A stretch of 58,178 bases of DNA from Planctomycetota bacterium (GTDB lineage: Bacteria > Planctomycetota > Planctomycetia > Pirellulales > Pirellulaceae): the NCBI GenBank assembly GCA_017303505.1, contig JAFLCP010000033.1:1-58178 (forward strand), given 5' to 3'. Below, piece after piece: positions 1-9,267 of the stretch (position 1 is its first letter; each line of letters starts with the position of its first letter). The notes under the pieces are model-generated. The model was not told the origin of the DNA and ran no database searches. It worked only from the letters and a program-made list of their open reading frames with translations. The translations under genes and the position numbers were made by a program.

Positions 1-360
1 ATCTCATCGCAAAAAACGTCGAGCTGCGTTCAAGGCTTTGGGAATAAATATCCACACTACAAAGTCAATATACGACACAAAAAAACGACGCTCGAAGCCG
101 CGGAAGTTGGCGCTGTCCAACTAGCCTGCCGCACACGGGCTAAACGACCCAACCGACCGAGAATCGATACAGGGAGCCACAATTCAATTGATCCGTCCTC
201 TCCTCTTTCGCGTCTTTCGCTCTTTTCGCGGTTCCATAAGCCGACTCGTCCAACGCACGGTGTGTTACGCGGTCAGATTAATCGCCTGCGGACTCAACTC
301 AATTAGAAAATCTTGCAGAGCGAGATGACAAACGTGCAAGACCGCTTTACACACCCTACT
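1..360. other. Intergenic left edge, no gene seen
   Basis: I see no supportable gene here. Frame 1 of the plus strand stays open to about position 306, but it has no start codon and its translation looks random in composition, so I do not call it. Positions 115-147 resemble a degenerate copy of the intergenic repeat found at 5.6-5.95 kb (gtccaa, then ctagcc, then cgggctaaacga). Around 200-236 there is a low-complexity run built from ctttcgc/ttcgcg words. The left edge may cut an upstream gene, but nothing visible shows it. Confidence 0.5.
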
Positions 361-1299
361 TCAAAACAAATCGAGTTGTTGTGGCTGGGGCTTTTGGTTG
401 GGCCAGGATAGGGAAGGGAGGTGAGGAAGCTTAGCGCGAATCTTGTCATGCAAACGCTGAGCCATCTCGGGAGCATGACGATCGTCTGGGGTATGAGTAA
501 AAATGTAAGGCTCTAAACCCGCTGTAAGCCAATTCGAAATCGTCTCACTCCATTGATCCAAATAACTCTCCACCTCCTCCAACCGGTTTCGACCCACTAG
601 CCGTAACATCGGCCGCCGATTGGTTACCGTGTCGCGATAGGGACTCTTCGGCTTACGCGATTGCGACTCACGCTCCGCATCATCCGACGCCGGACGAGAA
701 TAGAGCGGTCGAGAATCAAACAACACTCGACTCATCCCTTTCTCACGTAACAATTCACAGAACTGATTCTCACAACTCGCTGAATCGAACCAGTCCGCAT
801 GCCGCGACTCAACCGCAAAATTCCAGTGACTCGGAAGCGCATCCAACAGCCGTCTTAACGCATCAAAATCGCGAAAAGAAAAATGAGGTGGCAACTGCAA
901 AAAGGTATCGCCTAACACTCCCCTCGCTGCAAACACTTCTAAGAACTGCAGAAACGCTTCCAAATCACGAGCTTCATACTGCAAGCGTGGAACATGCGAA
1001 ATGTTCTGCGGAAATTTGAAGGCGAATCGAAACCCTTCAGCCGCCTCTTCCGCCCAACGCCGAGCTACATCAAGCTTCGGTAACGCATAGAAGGTGCTGT
1101 TCCCCTCGACGGTGTTGAACGTGAGCGTGTACTCACGCAACCATTGGGGTTTCTTTGAGCTAGAACCATAAACGGTTCCACACCAATGGGGACAAGTCCA
1201 AACGGGACAACCCAAATAGTAGGGCAGGGTAACAGTCCGCGCTGGATTCATCGCTCGCCTAAGCTCACTGCTAGAATTGATGGCCCTTTTGAGGTCCAT
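361..1299 (-). CDS. DUF72 family protein
   Basis: This encodes a 312-residue protein of the DUF72 (YecE-like) family, a TIM-barrel-like family whose biochemical role is not settled. The family is seen in the N-terminal YYLGCPVWTCPHW segment, the EGNSTFYALP motif, the FRFAFKFPQNISH segment, and the later WNFAVESRH and HTPDD segments. The start is uncertain. The ATG at 1299 overlaps the end of the methionine aminopeptidase gene by 29 nt, whereas an ATG 16 codons in (1251) begins just before the conserved region and avoids the overlap. Either way the gene lies directly downstream of map on the same strand and is probably translated from the same message. The C-terminus ends in a short Gln/Pro-rich tail. 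Confidence 0.9.
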   Translation of the reverse strand: MDLKRAINSSSELRRAMNPARTVTLPYYLGCPVWTCPHWCGTVYGSSSKKPQWLREYTLTFNTVEGNSTFYALPKLDVARRWAEEAAEGFRFAFKFPQNISHVPRLQYEARDLEAFLQFLEVFAARGVLGDTFLQLPPHFSFRDFDALRRLLDALPSHWNFAVESRHADWFDSASCENQFCELLREKGMSRVLFDSRPLYSRPASDDAERESQSRKPKSPYRDTVTNRRPMLRLVGRNRLEEVESYLDQWSETISNWLTAGLEPYIFTHTPDDRHAPEMAQRLHDKIRAKLPHLPSLSWPNQKPQPQQLDLF

Positions 1300-2068
1300 T
1301 CTTGGTCAGCGTCAAGATTTCGGGACCCGTCTCGGTCATCAAGATTGTGTGTTCAAACTGAGCCGACAAGCGACCATCTTTGGTTCGCACCGTCCACTGA
1401 TCCTCTTTGTCAGGATTCGTGAAGCGACTCCCCGCGTTGATCATCGGTTCGATCGTGAAGCATAGCCCAGGCAACAAACGCTCGGTCTTGCTCTTGCGAT
1501 CCGGAAAATGCGGAATGTTCGGATACTGATGAAATCGTTTTCCTAACCCATGCCCAACATACTCACGCACCACAGAAAAACCGCGAGCATGAGCCGTTTC
1601 ACAAACCGCATCACCAATATTGCTCACCGGACAACCTGGTGAAATTGAATCGATGGCATGATAAAGACAATCGAAAGCGCACTGCGTTACCGCGCGGGCT
1701 TCGTCGGAAACTTCACCAATGAGAAACGTTTCGGACTGATCACCGTGCCAACCATCGACAATCGAAGTGATATCGACATTGATGATATCGCCATTCTTGA
1801 GGCGATAATCACCAGGAATACCATGACAGATCACTTCATTCACGCTGGTACAACAACTCTTGGTATAACCGAGGTAGCCCAACGTAGCAGGGATATGACG
1901 AAACTTAAGTGTGTAGTCATGGATGAGTTGATCGATCTCGCCCGTGGTAATGCCTGCTACCACAAAAGGGCGAATGTAGTCCATCAGTTGAGCGTTGAAT
2001 TTTCCAGCCGCTCGCATCCCATTCCGATCCGCTTCATTCAATTGTAGTTTCTTCGAACTCTGCAACAT
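1271..2068 (-). CDS. map: Methionine aminopeptidase, type I
   Basis: This 265-residue cytosolic metalloprotease removes the initiator methionine from nascent proteins. The five metal ligands of the family are visible: Asp in INVDIT, Asp in WHGDQSETF, His in YVGHGLG, Glu in FTIEPM and Glu in QFEHT. The substrate-site His is in EVICHGIP. Length and order match bacterial type I enzymes without an N-terminal zinc extension. The HGDQSETF segment has Glu where many homologues have Arg, a small local variation. The ATG at 2068 is preceded by a purine-rich AAAGAGA. The 3' end overlaps the possible start of the DUF72 gene, suggesting a two-gene operon. Confidence 0.96.
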   Translation of the reverse strand: MLQSSKKLQLNEADRNGMRAAGKFNAQLMDYIRPFVVAGITTGEIDQLIHDYTLKFRHIPATLGYLGYTKSCCTSVNEVICHGIPGDYRLKNGDIINVDITSIVDGWHGDQSETFLIGEVSDEARAVTQCAFDCLYHAIDSISPGCPVSNIGDAVCETAHARGFSVVREYVGHGLGKRFHQYPNIPHFPDRKSKTERLLPGLCFTIEPMINAGSRFTNPDKEDQWTVRTKDGRLSAQFEHTILMTETGPEILTLTKNGPQKGHQF

Positions 2069-2217
2069 GACAATTCTCTTTGTATCGAATCAGCCGAGTA
2101 GAATGTGGGCGACAAGTGGTGATAAGCTTACTCGACTGCCTGAACTCTCAACAGTTTGTACTTATTTGGCTCGTAGAAAAAAACAGTAATTTTGCGACCC
2201 GGATCTTCAGCCTGCCG

Positions 2218-3369
2218 TTACTTGGAAGCTAAAGCTTGCTTTTCTTGGATGATCTTGTCGAGCTCTTCCCGCAATTTGGGGAGAATCGCGTCATAATCAA
2301 ATGCGCCCAAAGCCTCTTCACCTTTTTTCAGGTTGACTTTCTTCGGACCGCACCAGAGCCCCAGGTCGGCATCGTCTGTTTCGCCAGGACCGTTGACGCG
2401 ACACCCCATCACGGCGATGGTGATTGCATAGTCTTTTGCGTATTCGGTCATTTTCTTGACTTCTTGAGCAAGCTCTACGAACGCTTCATTTTCCACTCGC
2501 GAGCAGCTTGGGCAAGAAATGATGTTTAGGGCGCGAGGATCAAGAGCCACCACACTTCGCAACCGACCATTGTAAATGTCGTCGAGGATTTGTCGGCCCG
2601 CTGCAATCTCTTCACCTTTGCGGGGATTAGGCACGGTCAGCGAAACGCGAATGGTGTCGCCAATCCCACGGCCAATCAACTGCTCGAACGCAATACGCGT
2701 TTTGATGATGCCATCGGGTGGCAAGCCCGCTTCGGTCACACCCAAATGCAAAGGTACATCGGGTCGCAATTCGGCAAATCTTTTGTTGATATCCACCACT
2801 TTGCTTGGATCGCTATCTTTGAGCGATACGACAAAACGATGGAATCCAATTGAATCCAAGAACTCGCAGTTCTCGATCGCGCTTTCGATCATCGGTGTGA
2901 TCGAATCTTTCGGATCATATTTGGCTTTCTTATCGGGATCGACACTGCCGCAGTTCACCCCAACCCGCATCGCACAGTCATGTTCCCGCGCCACCTCAGC
3001 CAAATAGCGAACCTTTTCTTGCCACGGCTTTTGGCGCTCATGATGATACAAATGACCTGGGTTGTAGCGAATCTTGTCAACGTGTGGAGCAACCTTCTCG
3101 GCTAAGCGATAGTTCTCTTGCAGATCGACCGAGAGATTGGCCTGGGTCTGCTTTCGAATCTCTGCCAGAGCAGCCGCGTCTTTGTCACTATCCACCGCGA
3201 TACGAATCACGTCCGCTCCAGCAGCCAATAGATCGTTGACTTGCTTTACCGTTGCATCCACATCTTGGGTGTGCGTCGCGGTCATGCTTTGAACCGCAAT
3301 GGGGTGGCCGGAACCGATGCAGATTGAACCAACTCGGACTTCGCGCGTAGGATTGCGTTGTATGTTCAT
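2218..3369 (-). CDS. ispG: 4-hydroxy-3-methylbut-2-enyl diphosphate synthase
   Basis: This is the penultimate enzyme of the MEP (non-mevalonate) isoprenoid pathway. It reduces methylerythritol cyclodiphosphate to HMBPP with a [4Fe-4S] cluster. Counted from the chosen start (383 residues), the cluster ligands are C286, C289 (CPSCSR) and C323 with E330 (GCRVNGPGE). The N-terminal barrel shows [15 protein letters not shown] and RYNPGH. The frame is open upstream to 3531, but those 54 residues are hydrophobic and unlike the family. I therefore start at the ATG at 3369 ([11 protein letters not shown]), which fits known IspG N-termini and has an AAGGGAT-like site upstream. It fits with the polyprenyl synthase at 34.7 kb as isoprenoid supply. 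Confidence 0.95.
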   Translation of the reverse strand: MNIQRNPTREVRVGSICIGSGHPIAVQSMTATHTQDVDATVKQVNDLLAAGADVIRIAVDSDKDAAALAEIRKQTQANLSVDLQENYRLAEKVAPHVDKIRYNPGHLYHHERQKPWQEKVRYLAEVAREHDCAMRVGVNCGSVDPDKKAKYDPKDSITPMIESAIENCEFLDSIGFHRFVVSLKDSDPSKVVDINKRFAELRPDVPLHLGVTEAGLPPDGIIKTRIAFEQLIGRGIGDTIRVSLTVPNPRKGEEIAAGRQILDDIYNGRLRSVVALDPRALNIISCPSCSRVENEAFVELAQEVKKMTEYAKDYAITIAVMGCRVNGPGETDDADLGLWCGPKKVNLKKGEEALGAFDYDAILPKLREELDKIIQEKQALASK

Positions 3370-3601
3370 GGGGCCAAGAAATCCCTTGGGGTCAAATATG
3401 ACACTAAGTGCCGTCGAATACACTGAAAACTTGTCCACAAGTCCAGCGATACCTAATAGTATAGCCCAAGCGGCCAATTTTGACGATTCGGGAACGCGCC
3501 AAAAGATAATCGCGTCCACTCTTTCCACCATGAAACCGCTACGTTGTCACGGATACATAACAACGCTCGGTTTTTAGATCCAACTGATAAACCACACACT
3601 T

Positions 3602-5563
3602 ATGTTCAAAAACAACCGTACAACCTGCTCCTTTTTGCTGGCAGGCTGCCTAACCCTAGCTAGTTTTAGCTGGGGTTGTGGAGTTGCCGAGTCGACCTTC
3701 AATACGCTGACGAACTCGGAAACGCGTGAGATAACCGATCGCAAGCCTCCAACCCTTAAAGACGATTCGCTGCAGGATGACCGCCTCGAAGACAAGAATC
3801 CAATCTTCGATCCGGCATTGGTCGACCGGCGAAAACTGGGCGATTGGGAGTTGAATCTCAGCGATACGGTAACTTCGCTCAGTATTCCTATTGTTCAACC
3901 GGACCTCGATCCGCACTTACTAAGCCTATGGCCTAGTTATGCCGACCTGCGCCAACAGCAACAAACCCATCTACCCCACTTCGCCATTTTGCCATCGGTC
4001 AATATGCTCGACGGCAAAGCGAAACAGTTTGACGACGGTCTCTATGCCGCCTTGGAGCAAGCCTATCTGATCGGTAACGAACATGGCCTTCCATCTCATG
4101 AGTCTTTAATTCGACTCTGGCTCTCGGAAGTTCCTGCTGACAGCGATGCGGCCAGTTTTCTGCAGGCGGGATTGAAAGTGCTGGAAGCACCCGACAATGA
4201 CTCGCTCGACCTTTCCAAAGAATCAGAAGGGGTTCGAAAGTGGCTTACCCTTTTTCAACGTGATCCATTGGCGAGTAAGCCCATTTCCTTTTACACCTGG
4301 AACGATAATCTCCGCAAAAGCTGGCGATTTGGAACGTACTTCCAAAGAAACCTCAGTGCCGATTCGCCGGAAGCGGTTCAATTGGTCGAAGCATTAAAGA
4401 AGAACGAGGCATTGCGTCAGCAATACAAAAACAATCTCAGCTTTTACGCGTCACTCTCTAATCCGGCGATGACTAACTCGATGCTCAGTTTGGCTGAGAA
4501 TTCGGATGGCGCCAAAACGAACATTACTAGCGTGAGTATCTTTCCAGCTGCGACGTCGCGCGAAACAGAACTTTTCAACAAAATCTTTCGCGGCGGAATT
4601 CCACGCGACGCAGACTTGATGCTCGAATTGGTCAAGCGCATTCGCTCGGGTGAAGTCGACTTGACGCCACGCTCTATGGATACGGATTCACCCAGCGGTT
4701 GGTATGACTATCAAGTGTATGCGCTCGAAACGTTGTTGGTTGCGGATAAAGGTGAGGAGCATCAAAAGCTCTTGCTATCGAAAACGTACAAGCAACGGAT
4801 GTTGGATGCGTTCAAAGCTCTGATCACCAAACGACGTGAAACCCACGCGAAGTCCCTGGCAAAGACCGCAGCGGCAGCTGCGGCACCGCAACGCCCCAAA
4901 ACTCTGGAACCACGTCTGCGAGTTGAACCAGTCCCCACATATTACCTTCGTACCGCCCGCAGTTACCAGTTCCTGCAATTGGCGTTGTTGAAGTACCCAG
5001 GCGAAGAATGCCTCAAGCACATCAAAGGCTTGAAGAAAGAGGGAGAACGAAGTGTCGATTTGGCGACCGAATTGGAAGAAATCAAGAATCGGTTCTATGG
5101 TTTGTACTTGATCAGCTGCGAAGATATTGGGCTGCGACCGAAATTGCTCAGTGGTGAAGTGGCGGATGAAAACGCCTGTTATGAGTTAGCGGAGAACTGG
5201 TTGAAGAATATTTGGGATGACACAGACTTTGCAACCGACACCCGAGTTGCGGTTCCGATTGCTACCGATGCCCAACGCGACATTACACGATTGTGGGTGA
5301 CAGTTGGCGTGCGTCTGGCAAAACTGAATGCTCGTTATGCAACCTCGCCAAAGATTCGCGTGGCCGGCAGTCAAGACGAGTGGCAAACCCCAGAAGATAT
5401 GCAGCTGAATGCGGTCATCTATTTGATTCCTGTGGATGAGTTTGTGGAATTGGAACTGTCTGGGATGAGAAGCCTCACCCGCGATGAACTGCGAGCTGCA
5501 TTGCCGCTGGGCAAGACGCGCGAGGAAGTGCTCAGTGCATTGAAGGGGAAATTTGCTAATTAG
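3602..5563 (+). CDS. Secreted protein of unknown function, possible lipoprotein
   Basis: I do not recognise a domain in this 653-residue protein. The N-terminus has a basic start (KNNR), a short hydrophobic stretch and a lipobox-like LAGC ending at Cys16; a second Cys lies at 26 (SWGC). It may be a lipoprotein, though the hydrophobic core before Cys16 is short. The body is rich in charged and helical segments. A tract of six to seven alanines near residue 425 is followed by a Pro/Arg linker, and the protein ends in a compact Lys/Leu-rich segment. It is transcribed divergently from ispG, whose chosen start is about 230 nt away. Codon usage resembles its neighbours and the length argues for a real gene. 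A role cannot be stated. Confidence 0.8.
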   Translation: MFKNNRTTCSFLLAGCLTLASFSWGCGVAESTFNTLTNSETREITDRKPPTLKDDSLQDDRLEDKNPIFDPALVDRRKLGDWELNLSDTVTSLSIPIVQPDLDPHLLSLWPSYADLRQQQQTHLPHFAILPSVNMLDGKAKQFDDGLYAALEQAYLIGNEHGLPSHESLIRLWLSEVPADSDAASFLQAGLKVLEAPDNDSLDLSKESEGVRKWLTLFQRDPLASKPISFYTWNDNLRKSWRFGTYFQRNLSADSPEAVQLVEALKKNEALRQQYKNNLSFYASLSNPAMTNSMLSLAENSDGAKTNITSVSIFPAATSRETELFNKIFRGGIPRDADLMLELVKRIRSGEVDLTPRSMDTDSPSGWYDYQVYALETLLVADKGEEHQKLLLSKTYKQRMLDAFKALITKRRETHAKSLAKTAAAAAAPQRPKTLEPRLRVEPVPTYYLRTARSYQFLQLALLKYPGEECLKHIKGLKKEGERSVDLATELEEIKNRFYGLYLISCEDIGLRPKLLSGEVADENACYELAENWLKNIWDDTDFATDTRVAVPIATDAQRDITRLWVTVGVRLAKLNARYATSPKIRVAGSQDEWQTPEDMQLNAVIYLIPVDEFVELELSGMRSLTRDELRAALPLGKTREEVLSALKGKFAN

Positions 5564-5593
5564 GCTTGAACAGGCTTGAGGGGTGAGGCTTGA
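5562..5593. repeat. Three copies of AGGCTTGA
   Basis: The octamer AGGCTTGA occurs at 5562-5569, 5572-5579 and 5586-5593. The first copy overlaps the stop codon of the upstream gene. The spacing (10 then 14 bases) is irregular, so this is a degenerate micro-repeat. It marks the start of a non-coding patch that runs to the peptidase gene. Confidence 0.6.
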
Positions 5594-5615
5594 GACTAGA
5601 GGCGGGCAGGAGAGA

Positions 5616-5643
5616 TCGTTTAACCCGTACGCCGCAGGCTAGG
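5616..5643 (-). repeat. Inverted partial copy of the intergenic repeat
   Basis: These 28 bases are the reverse complement of 5902-5929 with one mismatch. They pair the words TTTAACCCGTACGCCG and AGGCTAGG with the same words at the end of the direct repeats. The inverted arrangement means the patch as a whole could fold into a long hairpin. Confidence 0.75.
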
Positions 5644-5720
5644 CCGCGCAGGACGTGCAAGCACTACTCGACTCCTCGCCTGTGAGGACTCCCTATACGC
5701 TGCGCGGCAGATCGGGAGTC

Positions 5721-5796
5721 AGCGGATATGGAGTCAGCGGATACGAACTGTCAAACGGTGCTTGCGAGTCCAACGCACCTAGCCTTCGGCGTACGG
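5721..5796 (+). repeat. Intergenic direct repeat, copy 1 (76 bp)
   Basis: This 76 bp unit recurs at 5845-5920 with a single mismatch (75 of 76 identical, read directly). Within it the 14-mer GGAGTCAGCGGATA occurs twice in tandem, starting slightly upstream at 5716. The shared similarity resumes further on (CTGCACTACATACGAGC), so the original unit was longer and carries an 8 bp length difference. It is non-coding in all frames as far as I can judge. Confidence 0.85.
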
Positions 5797-5844
5797 TAGA
5801 CTCTACACACGCTGCACTACATACGAGCCAAACGCCTACGAAGC

Positions 5845-5920
5845 AGCGGATATGGAGTCAGCGGAGACGAACTGTCAAACGGTGCTTGCGAGTCCAACGC
5901 ACCTAGCCTTCGGCGTACGG
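5845..5920 (+). repeat. Intergenic direct repeat, copy 2 (76 bp)
   Basis: This is the second copy of the 76 bp unit, with a period of 124 bp to the first. It is followed by GGTTAAACGAAGAC and then a second ACATACGAGC(T)AAACGAAGAC word, so the end of the unit is itself partly repeated. It lies just downstream of the stop of the minus-strand peptidase gene. Confidence 0.85.
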
Positions 5921-5973
5921 GTTAAACGAAGACAGTCCACACTCTGCACTACATACGAGCTAAACGAAGACGC

Positions 5974-8250
5974 TCACTTTTCTAGCAGAAAATTGGTCAT
6001 CATCTGGTAGAGGTGCGAGGTAGTACCGGCCCCTTCACTGATCGAATGCGAACGACCAGGGTAAGCAAACATACGGAATTGTTTACCATTTGCGACTAAT
6101 TCATTGATAAGAAGCTCGGTCGTTTGGTAATGACAGTTATCGTCTCCTGTACCATGGATGAGCAACAAGTCACCCTTGAGTTGCTTGGCAAAAGTGATCG
6201 GTGAACCAAGCCGATAACCTTCTGCATTGCTCGATGGTACGCCCATGTAACGTTCTTGGTAGATGGTGTCGTAATACAACTGATTAGGAACGGGGGCGAT
6301 GGAAATTCCGCGCTGGTAAATCTCTGGGTATCGGAACAGAGCGTTGAGTGTCATCGAACCACCACCGCTCCAACCCCAAATCGAAACACGATTCGCATCG
6401 AGATCAGGATACATCTTGAAGATGGATTTGACCGCAGCGGCTTGATCAGCCGATGCCAAAATTCCGATTTGGCCGTACACCGATTTTCGCCACAAGCGTC
6501 CGCGTGGGGCAGGGGTGCCGCGATTGTCGATACTGAAAACCGCGTAGCCTTGTTTAGCCAGCGCTGCATGCCAAATTGCTTGCGAGCCGCCCCAACGATC
6601 TAAAACCGTCTGGCCCGCTGGTTCTCCATAAACATGAAAAATCACAGGAATCTTGGTACCAGGGGCAACCTTGGGCATAAAGCACCAAGCATCCAATTCG
6701 ACCGAATCACTTCCCCATTCGCCGCCACCACTCGGTATCGAAACCTTGATGAACTTAGGTTGTGGAAGGTCAAAGCGTTTCATGTTCTCGATGACTTGCT
6801 TTGATTCCGCCATCACTCGCAAATTTTTGTGATCGGGTAGCGATATCACCGACGTCACCGGCGGTACCCCCAAACTCGAATACGTATGAATGGCGAATTC
6901 ACCGCTCGGAGATAAGTCGTAACGATGAGTGCCGGGAATATCGGCTGGCGTTAGCCGCTTCAATCCACTCCCATCGATGTTGCAAGAGAAAAGATAACGC
7001 TGAGTCGCGTTATCTGGCGAAGCCATAAAATAGAACTTGCCATTCTTCTCATCGATATACATCAACTCGAGAACATCGAATGGCTCTTTCGTAACCAGCG
7101 CGGCCGAACCCGATTCAGCATCGATCCAATAAAGTTGTCGCCAACCATTTTTTTCGCTCAACCAAGTAAAACGAGTCCCTTTTTGATCCCAGAACAATTC
7201 GTCGTGGATATCAACCCAACAGGCGTCGGTTTCTTTGTATAGCTCTTTGACGCTTCCATCTTTCCCGTTGGCGCGAAACAAGATCAGTTGATTCTGCAAT
7301 CGATTCAATTGCTGTACGAGAAGCTCAGAGGTATTCGGGATCCACTGCATTCGCGCAAGATAATGCTCCCGTGGATCGCCAGGAATTTTTAGCCAAGTGG
7401 TTTCTTTAGTGGCTAGATCGAGAGTACCGATGCGAGCTGCCGGATTGGTTGTGCCCACTTTAGGATAAGCAATCCATTGAATGGTTGGATATTTGGTCGA
7501 CGTGGTCTCGACCAAAGGAAACATCTCAACACCTTCTGTGTCCATCTGCCAATACGCGATGCGCGAGCCATCGGGACTAAATTGAAAACCATCTCGCAAA
7601 GATAACTCTTCTTCGTAAACCCAATCGAAGGTTCCGGAGATGATTTGTTTTCCATCGCCGTGGGTTAGTTGATCTACTCGATTCGATTCAAGCGACTCAA
7701 GATAGATATTCCCGCCGGATACATACGCCACACTCTTGCCATCTGGAGCGAACTTGGCAAACATCAGCGAAGACTCAGGAAGCTCCGAGCCTAATTTGCG
7801 CAGAACTTTGGAGTCCGCATAGTACACCCAATAATCGCCACGAGTCGCTAGCCGCCAAACACGCTTGGCATTGGTGAAGACCAAAAGTTTGGTGCGATCG
7901 TTGGACCATTGATAATCAACCACGTTCAACGGTTTATCGGCACCTTTCGGTGTCAGTTCCTTCAACTCCAATTGCGGTGTTCTTTTTTGCGTGAGCACAT
8001 CGATCGTGACAATCGCTTTGGCACCGCTGTCACCGTAATCTTCAATTGCCTCGAAGGACTTACCATTGCTGTTCCAGGCTGACTGCCAGGTTGGAGCCCG
8101 AAAGGTATCGCTTAGAAAGATCTCGTCTACTGAAGGCTGCAAGAGACGAGAGGAACTCGCGGCCACTTTGCTTTCTTGGGCAGTTACAATAGACGCCTCA
8201 AGAGCTCCCCAAAGAACCAACGCGGTAAACAGAAGTGGGATGTATCTCAA
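5974..8250 (-). CDS. Dipeptidyl peptidase IV-type serine peptidase (S9B)
   Basis: This 758-residue exported enzyme probably removes N-terminal dipeptides from peptides in the periplasm. A signal peptide covers about residues 1-24, ending near VTAQ. Residues ~60-480 form the DPP IV beta-propeller, including the paired glutamates of WVYEEE that hold the substrate N-terminus. The alpha/beta-hydrolase domain follows, with the triad by motif and count at S628 (GWSGGG), D703 (HGTGDDN) and H735 (GRSHSI), close to the spacing in human DPP4. It stands alone: the gene upstream is a tRNA-Asp with its own terminator, and downstream lies the repeat patch. The start at 8250 is fixed by the signal peptide and an upstream AAGGAGTT-like site. 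Confidence 0.95.
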   Translation of the reverse strand: MRYIPLLFTALVLWGALEASIVTAQESKVAASSSRLLQPSVDEIFLSDTFRAPTWQSAWNSNGKSFEAIEDYGDSGAKAIVTIDVLTQKRTPQLELKELTPKGADKPLNVVDYQWSNDRTKLLVFTNAKRVWRLATRGDYWVYYADSKVLRKLGSELPESSLMFAKFAPDGKSVAYVSGGNIYLESLESNRVDQLTHGDGKQIISGTFDWVYEEELSLRDGFQFSPDGSRIAYWQMDTEGVEMFPLVETTSTKYPTIQWIAYPKVGTTNPAARIGTLDLATKETTWLKIPGDPREHYLARMQWIPNTSELLVQQLNRLQNQLILFRANGKDGSVKELYKETDACWVDIHDELFWDQKGTRFTWLSEKNGWRQLYWIDAESGSAALVTKEPFDVLELMYIDEKNGKFYFMASPDNATQRYLFSCNIDGSGLKRLTPADIPGTHRYDLSPSGEFAIHTYSSLGVPPVTSVISLPDHKNLRVMAESKQVIENMKRFDLPQPKFIKVSIPSGGGEWGSDSVELDAWCFMPKVAPGTKIPVIFHVYGEPAGQTVLDRWGGSQAIWHAALAKQGYAVFSIDNRGTPAPRGRLWRKSVYGQIGILASADQAAAVKSIFKMYPDLDANRVSIWGWSGGGSMTLNALFRYPEIYQRGISIAPVPNQLYYDTIYQERYMGVPSSNAEGYRLGSPITFAKQLKGDLLLIHGTGDDNCHYQTTELLINELVANGKQFRMFAYPGRSHSISEGAGTTSHLYQMMTNFLLEK

Positions 8251-8527
8251 GTGGAACTCCTTCGAGTTGATTGATTCAGAAGCCTGACCATGCAGCCCAA
8301 CAAGTCGTCGTCGGCTGATTCAAGGTTAACAGTTACGGCAGGGGCAAACTAGAATTCGACGGCTGATAGGACCTCGATTTTGCGCACAATTGCCAGCGAG
8401 GCGTCGGCTTGGGGAGGAGAGGTTGGCGAACCGGACGCGTTTGTCATTACGACGACGTGCAGGAGACGATGACGAGCAGGAGCACGAGCTAACGGGCGTA
8501 CCCAATAAACAAGCCATCAGCGCATAA

Positions 8528-8556
8528 AAAAACACTACCGATCAGGTAGTGTTTTT
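8528..8556 (-). terminator. Rho-independent terminator of tRNA-Asp
   Basis: A perfect 12 bp stem (8528-8539 with 8545-8556) around a 5-base loop carries an A-run on one side and a T-run on the other. It lies 12 bases downstream of the tRNA-Asp gene on the minus strand. The flanking A/T runs make it usable in either direction. Confidence 0.9.
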
Positions 8557-8567
8557 CTCGCGTGAAG

Positions 8568-8641
8568 CGAGGCCGACGGGGCTCGAACCCGCAACCTCTG
8601 GATCGACAGTCCAGTGCTCTAACCAATTGAGCTACGGCCCC
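8568..8641 (-). tRNA. tRNA-Asp (GTC)
   Basis: Read on the minus strand, this 74-base gene folds as a normal cloverleaf. The 7 bp acceptor GGGGCCG pairs with CGGCCTC (one G-U), the D-arm is GCTC-type, and the anticodon stem CTGGA/TCCAG holds loop CTGTCGA with anticodon GTC. The T-loop is TTCGAAC and the discriminator base is G. No CCA is encoded. A terminator follows immediately. Confidence 0.97.
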
Positions 8642-8989
8642 AAAAACCAACTCTTCTATCGGAACCTAGAGACTCTGAAGAGCAACTTGGTTCATCAAAG
8701 AGTTAACTTTGGGAGACAAATTAACGTCTCACTGCGGTGGGATTATAGCCCCACTCCCAAGCTCTGCAAGAGCACTCCAGCACTCTTGTTGTCACATCGT
8801 AAATTTCTTCGATTCCGAGAGTCAACTTCTGCGGAATATTCGTTTATTGCCGACAAAAATGGGCTTTTCACGGGGGTAGAGTGGTGGCTCACATCGGCAG
8901 CACTGGCATGGAGGCTGCGTTTCAGTCGGAAAATTTTGCGGAATGTGCACAAATTGGACCCGAGTCCCATTCTGTAACCTACCGTTGAA
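8642..8989. other. Intergenic, no gene seen
   Basis: About 350 bp upstream of tRNA-Asp. It presumably carries the tRNA promoter, but I cannot point to a convincing -35/-10 pair. Open frames through it cross the tRNA or lack coding character. Nothing else is visible. Confidence 0.5.
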
Positions 8990-9214
8990 ATGTCGTATTT
9001 TGTTTACAAATGTCTACCCACAGATCCATTTGAGTCGCATATGTTGCTCGGAATTGATCCCCTCGTTTGGAAGCATGTTAGCTACTGGTTCGGATTGGGA
9101 TTTGAGAAGCTCAATGAATCGATCGAAGAAGCATCCATGGCATCGTTTGGAGTGCTCGCGATCGTCGTGGTGGCGGTTGGACTGATCTTTTTGCGAACAC
9201 AGCGATTCAACTAA
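8990..9214 (+). CDS. Small single-pass membrane protein, hypothetical
   Basis: A 74-residue frame with an ATG start. The first 50 residues are soluble-looking with aromatic residues (YWFGLGFEKLNES). The C-terminal ~20 residues (SFGVLAIVVVAVGLIFL) form one clear transmembrane helix followed by a basic RTQRFN end, which suggests a tail-anchored protein with a short C-terminus. I do not recognise a family. In favour of a real gene are the clean hydrophobic helix and the lack of competing frames; against it are the small size and the absence of a clear ribosome-binding site. Confidence 0.45.
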   Translation: MSYFVYKCLPTDPFESHMLLGIDPLVWKHVSYWFGLGFEKLNESIEEASMASFGVLAIVVVAVGLIFLRTQRFN

Positions 9215-9267
9215 GTTTGAACGCAGTACCTCGTGCCATTCATTTAGATTGAACTAGCCGAGCAACA

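Noticed and set aside
5721-5920. CRISPR array
   Set aside because: There are only two long direct copies with a partial inverted one, no regular short repeat-spacer pattern and no cas genes.
8326-8535. Minus-strand 69-residue frame
   Set aside because: Its start lies inside the tRNA-Asp terminator stem and the translation is Ser/Cys/Arg-rich and random-looking.
8549-8977. Plus-strand 142-residue open frame
   Set aside because: It runs through the tRNA-Asp gene on the other strand and has no ribosome-binding site or coding character.
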